From assembly GCF_000331245.1 (NCBI RefSeq), contig NZ_ANFZ01000005.1, positions 1 through 64,000 of the forward strand: a DNA stretch of 64,000 nucleotides. The letters run 5' to 3'. Below are positions 1 to 8,114 of the stretch, piece after piece. This DNA comes from Blastomonas sp. AAP53 (GTDB lineage Bacteria > Pseudomonadota > Alphaproteobacteria > Sphingomonadales > Sphingomonadaceae). A program made the translations under genes and the position numbers. Position 1 is the stretch's first letter; every line of letters begins with the position of its first letter. The notes beneath the pieces were generated by a model that saw only the letters and a list, made by a program, of their open reading frames with translations, was not told where the DNA came from and ran no database searches.

Positions 1-24
1 CGGCGGGCGGCATATCCCCCGCCG
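1..24 (+). terminator. GC-rich hairpin at the window edge, possible terminator
   Basis: A 7-bp inverted repeat (CGGCGGG at 1-7 with CCCGCCG at 18-24) sits at the very start of the window. It could end a gene lying to the left. The following T-run is poor, so this is only a possibility. The rest of 25-195 holds no gene I can support; it is relatively AT-rich and probably carries the promoter of the STAS gene. Confidence 0.25.
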
Positions 25-195
25 TTACGCTATTTCCCTGTGGCAGCCCGTTCCCCATCTCTGCCCCATACCCCTTTTTGCCACTTTTCGACAAATATTC
101 GTGCGTTTGTAAAGCTGTAACTGGCGACATGCGGGGTAACTTCACACTGCCGCAATTTATCGCTACGCTGCTTCATCATGCGAAAGGCAGAAGAC

Positions 196-531
196 ATGCA
201 GTGGTCCAGCACCCAGCAACAAGGTTGTGTTGTTGCGAGCCCGGATGGCCGCGTCGATGAAGCGACCGCCGAAGCGTTTACCGAACATCTCACCGCCAGC
301 GTGGCGCTCGCCGCCGAGTCGGCGGGACGCAAGCTGATCGTCGACTTTGCGGGGCTGGATTACATGTCCTCGCGCGGCCTGCGCGCATTGACGCTCGCCA
401 AGCGTCAGGCCGATGCGGCGGGCGTCGCAATGGCGCTTGCGCGACCCAATGACGTGATGAAGGAAATTCTGGCGATCAGCCGCTACGACAAGCTGTTCGC
501 CGTCACAGATAGCATAGAGGCCGCCATCTAG
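196..531 (+). CDS. STAS-domain protein (anti-sigma-factor antagonist type)
   Basis: This 111-residue protein is a stand-alone STAS domain of the SpoIIAA/RsbV kind. The core LIVDFAGLDYMSSRGLRAL carries the Ser pair that is phosphorylated in this family to switch binding to an anti-sigma kinase. I chose the ATG at 196 because a GAAAGG sequence lies about 9 bases upstream; an in-frame ATG at 178 has no such site. It is followed by an MBL-fold hydrolase and a PP2C-type phosphatase, the enzyme class that dephosphorylates STAS antagonists. The matching anti-sigma kinase is not in the window. The role in a partner switch is inferred. Confidence 0.85.
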   Translation: MQWSSTQQQGCVVASPDGRVDEATAEAFTEHLTASVALAAESAGRKLIVDFAGLDYMSSRGLRALTLAKRQADAAGVAMALARPNDVMKEILAISRYDKLFAVTDSIEAAI

Positions 532-576
532 AACGCCGTCTTGGGGGGCGGCACGGCACAGTCTTGGGGGGAAAGC

Positions 577-1551
577 ATGCTGGTCCGGTTCTGGGGAACG
601 CGCGGATCGCTGCCGGTGGCAGCAACCGCGTCCATTGTGCAGGAAAAGGTGGCGCAGGCCCTGCTGGCGGCATCCGGCCGCAGCTTCGCCGACATCGACG
701 AGGCCCGCAGCTTTGCCCGCAGCGATCTGGACTTCGCCACCAGCGGCACCTTTGGCGGTGCCACCACCTGCGTCGAGATCGAAGCAGGCGACCCGGACAC
801 AGGCGACGCCTATATCATCTGCGACATGGGCAGCGGGCTGCGCGGGTTCGGGCTCGATGCGATGCGCCGCTGCGCTGGCGGCCATGCCCGGGTCTATCAC
901 TTCTTCATGTCGCACCTGCACTGGGACCATATCATGGGCTTCCCGTTCTTCGTGCCCGCGTTCGACCCCAATGCGCATATCATCATCCATTCCGGCCATG
1001 ACGATGCCGAAACCGCGCTGCGCCGCCAGCAGGAGGAAATCTCGTTCCCGGTCGCGTTCGACTGGCTGCGCGCGAAAATCGAATTCCGGACGCTCCGGCC
1101 CGGCGAGGTCTATCAGATCGGCGCGGTGCTGGTGGAGGTGATGGAACAGCACCATTCGCACAGCAGCTTCGGCTACCGGTTCACCGATGCGGCCGGCAAG
1201 GTCGCGGTGTTCAGCACCGACAGCGAGCACAAGCTGGAGAAGATGGACGGCGAGGCCGATGTCGAGCATTTCTTCCGCGAAGCCGATCTGGTCATCTGCG
1301 ACACGATGTATTCGCTGGCAGACAGCGTCTCGATGAAGGAAGACTGGGGCCATTCGAGCAACATCGTCGCCATCGACCTGTGTCATGGTGGGCGCGCGAA
1401 GCGGCTGGCGCTGTTTCACCATGAACCGGTCTATTCCGACGCCGATATCGCGCGGATGCACGCCGAGAGCATCCGCTACGAGGAACTGACCCGCGAGCAT
1501 GCTCCACTGGAGGTGCTGTGCGCCTATGACGGCCTTGAAGTCGCGCTCTAG
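577..1551 (+). CDS. MBL-fold metallo-hydrolase
   Basis: This 324-residue protein has the beta-lactamase fold. The metal-binding motif SHLHWDH (HxHxDH) lies near residue 110, and later ligands are visible in the VFSTDSEH and LFHHEP segments. The N-terminus MLVRFWGTRGSLP is typical of the PqsE/RNase-Z-like branch that includes cyclic-nucleotide phosphodiesterase-like enzymes; the substrate cannot be read from sequence. ATG 577 was chosen over a TTG at 541 because the family motif WGTRGS begins directly after it and a GGGGGGAAAG stretch precedes it. The end overlaps the next gene by 26 bases, so the two are probably co-translated. Confidence 0.85.
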   Translation: MLVRFWGTRGSLPVAATASIVQEKVAQALLAASGRSFADIDEARSFARSDLDFATSGTFGGATTCVEIEAGDPDTGDAYIICDMGSGLRGFGLDAMRRCAGGHARVYHFFMSHLHWDHIMGFPFFVPAFDPNAHIIIHSGHDDAETALRRQQEEISFPVAFDWLRAKIEFRTLRPGEVYQIGAVLVEVMEQHHSHSSFGYRFTDAAGKVAVFSTDSEHKLEKMDGEADVEHFFREADLVICDTMYSLADSVSMKEDWGHSSNIVAIDLCHGGRAKRLALFHHEPVYSDADIARMHAESIRYEELTREHAPLEVLCAYDGLEVAL

Positions 1552-3607
1552 CGCCTTTGCCATCGCGCGACCTTCGCGGAGCCTTTGGCTGGCCGCGCTG
1601 GCTGGCTTGGCGCTGGCCGCGCTTTTGAGCGTAGTGCTTGAAACCCGCGCGCAAAATGCGGTGTTCGATGGCTGGCAGCGGCTGGCCCCGCGCGATCTGG
1701 CAGCCAGCAACGTGCGCGTCGTCGCGATCGGCCAAGAAAGCCTCGACGTGATCGGCAGCTGGCCCTGGCCACGCAGCGTGCTTGCGACGATGACCCGCAG
1801 GCTGGCACAGGGCGGCGTCGCGGCGATCGGGTTCGATATCCTGTTCGTCGAGCCGGACGCCGTGAGCCCGTCGCGTTTTTCACGCCTGTACGCGCCCGAC
1901 GATCCGGCGATCCAGGCGTGGATCGAGGGGCTCGAAAGCCAGGACGGCGATTTTGCCGATGCCATCAGCACTGCGCCCGTCGTGCTGGGCCGCGCAGGCG
2001 TGACGCTGGGCGGCCACGATCCGGCAGACCTTACCCAATGGGCAACGATCACCGGAACACCGCCGCCTGCCCTGCCCCGCTATCCGGTTGTGCAGAGCAA
2101 TCTGGACGCGCTGGAAGCACGCGCACCCGGCTTTGGCCTGCTCAACGGTGCGCCCGATGGCGATGGCGTGGTGCGCGGCATTCCGCTGGTGCTGAAGACC
2201 GGCGAGGCCGTCGTGCCAGGCCTGGCGCTCGAACTGGTCCGCGTCGCGCTGGAACACCGCACCGGGACCGCGCCGGACATCACGATTGCGCCGGACACTG
2301 TCACCATCGGCGCGCAAGCGATACCGGTCGATCATAACGGCAGGATGCGGCTGCACTTCGGCGAGGTGCCCGATGCGCATGTCTATTCCGCGATCGAGAT
2401 CATGTCGGAAGAGTTCGACCTTGCCCAGCTCAAGGATACAACCATCGTCATTTCGCTGACCGCCGAAGGCTCGCCCGATATCGTCGCAACGCCGCTCGGC
2501 GCGGAGATGTTCGGCGTGCTGGTACAGGCCCAGGCCGCCGATGCGATCAGCCGGGGCGGCTGGCTGGTGCGTCCTGCATGGAGCCAGGCAGCCGAATGGA
2601 TCACAGGCGGCATGCTGGCGATCGTGCTGCTGCTCCTGTCCGCCGGCCAGTCGCGCGGCCGCACCAGCTGGATGGTGCTGACCGGCGCCGCAATCGTGCT
2701 GCCGCTGGCAAGCTGGCTGATGTTTCGCTTCAGCGACGTGCTGTTCGATCCCGTCCGCCCGCTGCTGCTCGGCACCGGCAGCGCGCTTGCCGTGTTCGCA
2801 GCGCTGTTCAGCGAGGCGCGGCGCGAGCGCGCAGCCCTGCGCGATGCGCAGAACCGCAGCGAGGGCGAATTGGGCGCGGCACGTGCGATCCAGCTGGGCA
2901 TGCTGCCCGACCGGACCGCGCTGGCGACACTGGACCCGCGCATCGACATCGCCGCGCAGCTCGAGGCTGCCAAATCGGTGGGCGGCGATTTCTACGACAT
3001 CATCCGGCTGGATGCCGACCGCATCGTCATCTTGATCGCCGATGTCACCGGCAAGGGCGTGCCTGCCGCGCTGTTCATGGCGTTGTCCAAGGCCCTGTCG
3101 CGCAGCGTGATGCTGCGCAGCCCCGGCGGCCTTGCCGACACAGCCGCGCAGCTCAACGAAGAGCTGATGCGCGACAGCGGCGATGCCTTGGGGCTCACCA
3201 TGCTGCTGTGCATCATCGATCTGGCCACCGGGCGGGTGGAGATGGTCAACGCCGGGCACGACAACCCCTTGCGCATCACCACCGACGGCGCGATCATCGA
3301 GGAACCGCTTGAGGGTGGTCCGCCGTTCTGCATCATGGACTATCCCTGGCCCGCCGAGGAACTGGTCCTGCAGCCGGGCGAGGCTCTGGTGCTGATCACC
3401 GATGGCGTGACCGAGGCGCAGAACCGCGCAGAGCAGCTGTTCGGTAACCCGGGCACCCGCGATGCGCTGACCGGTGACCAATCGAGCGCAGCGGCGATGG
3501 TCGCCGGTCTGCGCGATGCGGTGCGCGTGTTCGAGGACGGTGCCGATGCGAGCGACGACCTCACCGTGGTTGCCTTCCGCTATCTGGGTGCTAATCCGGC
3601 GGCTTAA
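1526..3607 (+). CDS. CHASE2-domain sensor with PP2C/SpoIIE-type phosphatase
   Basis: This is a 693-residue membrane sensor phosphatase. One N-terminal membrane helix (about residues 14-38) is followed by an extracytoplasmic CHASE2 domain that includes VVAIGQESLDVIGSWPWPR. Three hydrophobic helices follow (about 350-430), then a C-terminal SpoIIE-like domain. Phosphatase motifs are visible: SVGGDFYDI, LIADVTGKGVPAALFMAL, NAGHDNPL, LITDGVTEA and DDLTVVAF, with the acidic metal ligands kept. The likely substrate is a phosphorylated STAS protein such as the one at 196-531. The start at 1526 lies inside the upstream gene. An in-frame TTG at 1499 is possible but less likely. Confidence 0.88.
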   Translation: MTALKSRSSAFAIARPSRSLWLAALAGLALAALLSVVLETRAQNAVFDGWQRLAPRDLAASNVRVVAIGQESLDVIGSWPWPRSVLATMTRRLAQGGVAAIGFDILFVEPDAVSPSRFSRLYAPDDPAIQAWIEGLESQDGDFADAISTAPVVLGRAGVTLGGHDPADLTQWATITGTPPPALPRYPVVQSNLDALEARAPGFGLLNGAPDGDGVVRGIPLVLKTGEAVVPGLALELVRVALEHRTGTAPDITIAPDTVTIGAQAIPVDHNGRMRLHFGEVPDAHVYSAIEIMSEEFDLAQLKDTTIVISLTAEGSPDIVATPLGAEMFGVLVQAQAADAISRGGWLVRPAWSQAAEWITGGMLAIVLLLLSAGQSRGRTSWMVLTGAAIVLPLASWLMFRFSDVLFDPVRPLLLGTGSALAVFAALFSEARRERAALRDAQNRSEGELGAARAIQLGMLPDRTALATLDPRIDIAAQLEAAKSVGGDFYDIIRLDADRIVILIADVTGKGVPAALFMALSKALSRSVMLRSPGGLADTAAQLNEELMRDSGDALGLTMLLCIIDLATGRVEMVNAGHDNPLRITTDGAIIEEPLEGGPPFCIMDYPWPAEELVLQPGEALVLITDGVTEAQNRAEQLFGNPGTRDALTGDQSSAAAMVAGLRDAVRVFEDGADASDDLTVVAFRYLGANPAA

Positions 3608-3622
3608 CCTGCAGGAGGCCCC

Positions 3623-4495
3623 ATGTCCGACAGTGCACGACCCCGGCGCAGCGCGCTCTACATGCCCGCCTCCAACCCGCGCGCGCTGGCGAAGGCGCGC
3701 AGCCTGCCCGCCGATGTCATCATCCTCGATCTGGAAGATGCGGTCGCGCCCGAGGCCAAGGAGGACGCGCGCAACGCCGCGATCGCGGCAGTCGCCGAGG
3801 GTGGCTTTGGCAACCGCGAGCTGGCGATCCGCATCAACGCGCTCGACACGCCCTGGGGCAGGGATGACCTCGCCGCCGTCGTTCATGCCAATATCGACGC
3901 GGTGCTGGTGCCCAAGGTCTATCGACCCAGCGACATCACCGCCTGCAACGCGGCGCTCGCCGATGCCCCTTCGCGGCTGCAGTTGTGGGCGATGATCGAG
4001 ACCTGCGCGGTGGTGCCGCACCTCGATGCGCTGGCGGCGCTCGCAGCGGGGACGCGGCTGTCGCTGTTCGTGATGGGGGTCAACGATCTCGCCAAGGAAA
4101 TGCGCGCGAAGCTGACGCCCGAGCGCACGCCGTTCCTGCCGATTCTGACGCTGGCGGTGGCAGCAGCGCGCGCGCATGGTGTCGCGGTGCTCGACGGCGT
4201 GTGCAACGAGTTCCGCGATCTGGATGTTTTCGAGGCCGAAGCGCGGCAAGGGCTGATGTTCGGCTTTGATGGTAAGACGCTGATCCACCCCGATCAGATC
4301 GCCCCATGCAACACGATGTTTTCGCCGAGCGAAGAAGACCTCGCCTGGGCGCATGCGGTGATCGCCGCTTTCGCGCTGCCGGAGAATGCAGGCAAGGGCG
4401 CGATCCGGGTCGATGGCAAGATGGCCGAACTGCTGCATCTCGAGCAGGCACGGCAGATGGTCGCTATCGCGGACTCAATCGCCGCGCAGGAATAG
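3623..4495 (+). CDS. HpcH/HpaI-type CoA ester lyase (CitE-like)
   Basis: This 290-residue protein belongs to the CitE/malyl-CoA lyase family of TIM-barrel C-C lyases. Family motifs are RRSALYMPASNPRALAKAR at the N-terminus, DVIILDLEDAV with the acidic metal ligand, MGVNDLAKEM, and the C-terminal FDGKTLIHPDQI. Such enzymes cleave malyl-CoA, methylmalyl-CoA or citramalyl-CoA into acetyl- or propionyl-CoA plus an oxo-acid. Which one is used cannot be decided here. An AGGAGG-like site (GCAGGAGGCCCC) precedes the ATG. It starts 15 bases after the phosphatase gene but has no obvious functional link to it. Confidence 0.88.
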   Translation: MSDSARPRRSALYMPASNPRALAKARSLPADVIILDLEDAVAPEAKEDARNAAIAAVAEGGFGNRELAIRINALDTPWGRDDLAAVVHANIDAVLVPKVYRPSDITACNAALADAPSRLQLWAMIETCAVVPHLDALAALAAGTRLSLFVMGVNDLAKEMRAKLTPERTPFLPILTLAVAAARAHGVAVLDGVCNEFRDLDVFEAEARQGLMFGFDGKTLIHPDQIAPCNTMFSPSEEDLAWAHAVIAAFALPENAGKGAIRVDGKMAELLHLEQARQMVAIADSIAAQE

Positions 4496-4499
4496 GCGC

Positions 4500-4664
4500 T
4501 CAGCCCGCCCGGTTCTTGCGCCTGAGGTCACCCTTGCAGCGTTCCGAGCAGGTCTTCACATTGTCCCAGTCGCGCTCCCATTTCTTGCGCCACGCAAAGG
4601 GCCGCCCGCACGCCTCGCAGGTCTTTTCGGGCAGATTCGACTTGGTGTAGCGTTTCTCGGGCAT
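4500..4664 (-). CDS. DUF2256 zinc-ribbon-like small protein
   Basis: This 54-residue protein matches the DUF2256 pattern. A basic start (MPEKRYTKSNLPEKTC) leads into CEACGRPFAWRKKWERDW and then CSERC, giving a four-cysteine zinc-binding knuckle. Longer in-frame starts exist, but the family begins at about this Met. The function of the family is unknown. It lies tail to tail with the CoA-ester lyase gene, 4 bases apart. Confidence 0.8.
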   Translation of the reverse strand: MPEKRYTKSNLPEKTCEACGRPFAWRKKWERDWDNVKTCSERCKGDLRRKNRAG

Positions 4665-4764
4665 GGCGGCGATATGGGCGCGGCAGCACGCCTTGCCCAG
4701 AGGCGCAGACACAATTCGCGCGCGGTATCTTGCCGGACAGGAACAGCACGCTATCGTGCCTGTC

Positions 4765-6378
4765 ATGCGTATGCTTGCCCTGGCGCTTGCCGCCCTCACC
4801 CCGATTGCCGCTCATGCCGAAACACCCACGCCCCGGATGGCGCGGATGGTTTTCGAGATCGAGGAAAAATCGATCCCCGACTTGGCCGCCATGCTGGCGT
4901 CGGGCGAGGTCACCAGCGAAGAGCTGGTGCAGGCCTATATGGGCCGGATTGACCTAATCGATGACGAATCGTCGCACAGGCTCAACAGCGTCATCGCGGT
5001 GATGCCCGGCGCGATCGAGGAAGCCCGCATGCTCGATGCCGAGCGCAAGGCTGGAAAGCTGCGTGGGCCGCTGCATGGCATCCCGATCCTGATCAAGGAC
5101 AATATCGAGGCGAAGGGCCCCATTCCGACTACCGCCGGATCGACCGCGCTGCTCGCCAATGTCACTGACCGCGATGCGCCTTTGGTGGCGCGTTTGCGCG
5201 CGGCGGGCGCGATCATCCTGGGCAAGACCAACCTGTCGCAATGGGCCAATATCCGCTCGAACGATTCGGTCAGCGGCTGGTCAAGCGTCGGCGGGCTGGT
5301 GAAGAATCCGTACGCGCTTGACCGCAATTCCTGCGGTTCGTCCTCGGGCAGCGGCGCGGCTGGCGCTGCGAGCCTCGCGGCAGCGACCGTCGGCACCGAG
5401 ACCGACGGCTCGATCATCTGCCCCTCGTCGATCAACGGGCTGGTCGGCTTCAAGCCCACGCTCGGCCTTGTCTCGCGCACCCACGTGATCCCGATCAGCC
5501 ATAGCCAGGATACCGCAGGCCCGATGGCCCGCTCGGTCACCGATGCCGCTCTGGTGCTGACCGCGCTCGCCGGGACCGACCCCGCCGACCCCGCCACCGC
5601 AGAGGCCGACGCGCGCAAGACCGATTATGCCGCAAACCTCTCGCCCGATTATCTGAAAGGCGTGCGCATCGGCGTGCTGACCGACCGCAAGGGCGGCAAT
5701 GCCCGCGTCCATGCCGCGTTCGACGCCGCGCTGGAGAAGCTGAAAGCCGCAGGCGCGGTGCTGGTCGAGATCAAGGACAGCCGCACCGGACTCGAAGGCC
5801 TGGGCGAGGCCGAGTTCAAGGTGCTGATGGTCGAGCTCAAGGCCGATCTCAATGCGTATCTCGCCACCACGCCCCCGCAGGTCACGGCGCGCACGCTCAA
5901 GGACGTGATCGCGTTCAACACCGCCAATGCCGCGACCGAACTCGCCTGGTTCGACCAGTCGCTGTTCGATCTGGCCGAAAGCCAGAAGGGGCTGGATGAC
6001 CCCGAATACAAGGAAGCGCTGGCCAAATCCAAGCGGCTCGCCGGAGCCGAGGGCATCGACAAGCTGCTCAAGACGCACGACGTCCGCTTCCTCGTCGGAC
6101 CCAGCAACGCACCCGCCTGGGTCAGCGATCTGGTCAATGGCGATCACAGCATCGGCCCCAGCCAGAGCCAGATGCCCGCCGTCGCCGGCTATCCGCACAT
6201 CACCGTACCGATGGGATATGTCGCGGGCCTGCCCGTCGGCCTGTCGATCATCGGCGGCCAGTGGCAGGACCATGCGGTGATCAAGGCCGGGTACGCCTTC
6301 GAGCAGGCAAGCAAGGCCCGCGTCGCGCCGGGCTATGCGCCGCGCGCGGATGCGGTGGCGGACCCGATCGGGCGCTGA
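4765..6378 (+). CDS. exported amidase (amidase-signature family)
   Basis: This 537-residue amidase has a Sec signal peptide, MRMLALALAALTPIAAHA, which fixes ATG 4765 as the start rather than upstream in-frame codons. The Lys-Ser-Ser catalytic triad of the family is visible: Lys in ILIKDNIEAKG, the bridging Ser in NSCGSSSGSGAAGA, and the nucleophile in GTETDGSI. It hydrolyses amide bonds, probably in the periplasm. The substrate is unknown. It appears monocistronic, with divergent and convergent neighbours. Confidence 0.9.
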   Translation: MRMLALALAALTPIAAHAETPTPRMARMVFEIEEKSIPDLAAMLASGEVTSEELVQAYMGRIDLIDDESSHRLNSVIAVMPGAIEEARMLDAERKAGKLRGPLHGIPILIKDNIEAKGPIPTTAGSTALLANVTDRDAPLVARLRAAGAIILGKTNLSQWANIRSNDSVSGWSSVGGLVKNPYALDRNSCGSSSGSGAAGAASLAAATVGTETDGSIICPSSINGLVGFKPTLGLVSRTHVIPISHSQDTAGPMARSVTDAALVLTALAGTDPADPATAEADARKTDYAANLSPDYLKGVRIGVLTDRKGGNARVHAAFDAALEKLKAAGAVLVEIKDSRTGLEGLGEAEFKVLMVELKADLNAYLATTPPQVTARTLKDVIAFNTANAATELAWFDQSLFDLAESQKGLDDPEYKEALAKSKRLAGAEGIDKLLKTHDVRFLVGPSNAPAWVSDLVNGDHSIGPSQSQMPAVAGYPHITVPMGYVAGLPVGLSIIGGQWQDHAVIKAGYAFEQASKARVAPGYAPRADAVADPIGR

Positions 6379-6418
6379 CCGCCGACCCTGGCGGGGGGCA
6401 AGCACCGGGAGTAACCAA

Positions 6419-6450
6419 AAATCCTCCCCCAGCTTGCTCGGGGAGGATTT
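6419..6450. terminator. bidirectional Rho-independent terminator
   Basis: A perfect 11-bp stem (AAATCCTCCCC at 6419-6429 with GGGGAGGATTT at 6440-6450) and a 10-base loop lie between two convergent genes. Read on the minus strand it ends in five Ts, so it best serves the alkaline phosphatase gene. It may also stop the amidase transcript. Confidence 0.75.
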
Positions 6451-6457
6451 CGGGAAG

Positions 6458-7969
6458 TTACATCCCCAGGATATGCTTTGCGATGTGATAGATGCTGTGC
6501 TGCTCCAGCGTGCCGTGGAACAGGTGCGCCTGGGGGCCCGCCGCCTTCAGCACCACATCCTCGCCGCCATGCGTTTCGCCCGAGGTCGGGACGGTCGCCT
6601 GCTGCTGATAGTTCAGCGCTTCGGTGTCTTCCTTTGAAGGGTCGTTGCGCGGCTCGTTGACCTTCGCGCCGGGGCCGTTGGCATAGCCCAATGTCGTATA
6701 GGGCTTGCCATCCTTGGCGTTCAGCGGCTCGCCGTCCTCGGTCACGCTGGCGAGACCGAAGATCGATGTGCCGCGCGGCGGATAGCCAGCGATGGTGAAG
6801 ACATGGCTGTGATCGGCGGTGACCAATACCAGCGTCTCGTCGAGGTTGACCTTCTCCAGTGCCTTGGCGATCGCCGCGTCGAATGCGACGGTGTCATCGA
6901 GCGCGCGGTGCGCGTTGCCGCCGTGATGGGCATGGTCGATGCGACCACCTTCGACCATCAGCACATAGCCCTTTTCCGACTTGCCCAATTTGTCGATCGC
7001 CAGCGCGGTCATCTCGGCGAGCGAAGGCTCGCCCGCCTTGTCGCCCGCACGGTCCGCCTCGAACTGCATGTGGCTGGGTTCGAACAGGCCGAGCACCGGC
7101 GCATCGCTGGCGGCATCGATCGCACCGAACTGCGCAGCGTTCCAGATATACTGGCCCTTGGGGTTGCGCTTCTTCCACTCCGCGATCAGATCACGGCCGT
7201 CGGTGCGGTTGCCCTTCTTGTCGGCATATTCGGGATCGCTCTGGTCCTTGGGGGTGAACGCGGTGCGTCCGCCACCCAGAACCAGCTTGAGCTGGCCCGC
7301 CTGCGGCCATTCGACGAGTTGGCGCGCGATATCGCGGCAATTGGCGCCTTCAGGCAGCTCGCTGTTGCTTTCCCAGTTGCGATCGACGCTGTGCGCATAG
7401 GCCGATGCCGGGGTTGCGTGGGTGATCCGTGCGGTCGAGATCAGACCCAGTGCCTTGCCCGCGCTGCCCGCCTGTTCGAAGATCGTCGGCACATCCTTGC
7501 CAGTTGCGGTCTCGCACTTGCCGCGCAAGGCAGCAGGTGTGACCGACAGCATGCCCGAGCGGGTCTTGGTACCGGTCACCAGCGCGGTTGCCGTAGCCGC
7601 AGAGTCGGCGACCTGGAAGTCATGGCTGTATGTCTTGACGAGCGCCGAGAAGGGCAGCGCATCAATCGCGGTTTCTGTCGATTCGCCGTCGCGTCCAGTT
7701 TTCTGTCCCTGCCAGATCCGCGCGGCGGTCAGCGTGCTGACGCCCATGCCATCACCGATGAAGATGATGAGGTTCTTCGCCTTGCCGGTGCGCGCCTGCA
7801 TCGCCAGCCGCGCCTGCAGCTGCGCCTGGCCCTGCGCGGTGTAGTCGGCAACAGTCTGTTCGCCGCGCTCCTTGTCGGGTGCGGCGTCCTTTGGTGCATT
7901 ATGCTGGGCAGCACCCGGCACCGCCCACAGAGCGGACAGGCACAACAAAGCGGCAAGCGGGCGGTTCAT
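6458..7969 (-). CDS. exported alkaline phosphatase (PhoA superfamily)
   Basis: This 503-residue protein has a Sec signal peptide (MNRPLAALLCLSALWAVPGAAQ). It carries the metal-binding FIGDGMGVS near residue 73 and the nucleophile motif ADSAATATALVTG with Ser at about 123. Further ligands are in MVEGGRIDHAHHGG, VTADHSHVF and TSGETHGGED. It releases phosphate from organic monoesters in the periplasm. A GGAG site lies 7 bases before the ATG. It is divergent from the PEP carboxylase gene across 145 bases that contain a possible PhoB-related site. The family is clear, but I do not assign phoA or phoX. Confidence 0.92.
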   Translation of the reverse strand: MNRPLAALLCLSALWAVPGAAQHNAPKDAAPDKERGEQTVADYTAQGQAQLQARLAMQARTGKAKNLIIFIGDGMGVSTLTAARIWQGQKTGRDGESTETAIDALPFSALVKTYSHDFQVADSAATATALVTGTKTRSGMLSVTPAALRGKCETATGKDVPTIFEQAGSAGKALGLISTARITHATPASAYAHSVDRNWESNSELPEGANCRDIARQLVEWPQAGQLKLVLGGGRTAFTPKDQSDPEYADKKGNRTDGRDLIAEWKKRNPKGQYIWNAAQFGAIDAASDAPVLGLFEPSHMQFEADRAGDKAGEPSLAEMTALAIDKLGKSEKGYVLMVEGGRIDHAHHGGNAHRALDDTVAFDAAIAKALEKVNLDETLVLVTADHSHVFTIAGYPPRGTSIFGLASVTEDGEPLNAKDGKPYTTLGYANGPGAKVNEPRNDPSKEDTEALNYQQQATVPTSGETHGGEDVVLKAAGPQAHLFHGTLEQHSIYHIAKHILGM

Positions 7970-7998
7970 CTGGGCACTCCTTCAACTGCGCCGCAGCT

Positions 7999-8018
7999 CT
8001 GTCACGAACCCATGACAA
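7999..8018. promoter_or_regulatory. possible Pho-box-like or dyad regulatory site
   Basis: In the gap between alkaline phosphatase and PEP carboxylase, CTGTCAC (a good half of a PHO box) is followed 8 bases later by TGACA. The pair TGTCA/TGACA is inverted rather than directly repeated as in a canonical PHO box, so PhoB control is only suggested by the neighbouring phosphatase gene. The gap 7970-8114 also ends with the promoter region of the PEP carboxylase gene. Confidence 0.25.
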
Positions 8019-8114
8019 ATTCGAGACTTTTCAAGCAGAGAATTCTGCAATCGTTTGCGCGCAATCGAAGCACACCCTTGACCCCAGAGTTTTTGCAGCG
8101 CAGCATATAGGCCT

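Noticed and set aside
3339-3354. ACTATCC occurrence inside the phosphatase gene
   Set aside because: Only the 7-base core matches. The following bases do not fit RCCNKGYGG and the site is within coding sequence, so it was not counted with the operator-like sites.
163-4438. Very long antisense open frames opposite the STAS, phosphatase and lyase genes
   Set aside because: These are typical GC-rich shadow frames: His/Arg/Gln-rich products with no motifs, opposite genes with clear family signatures.
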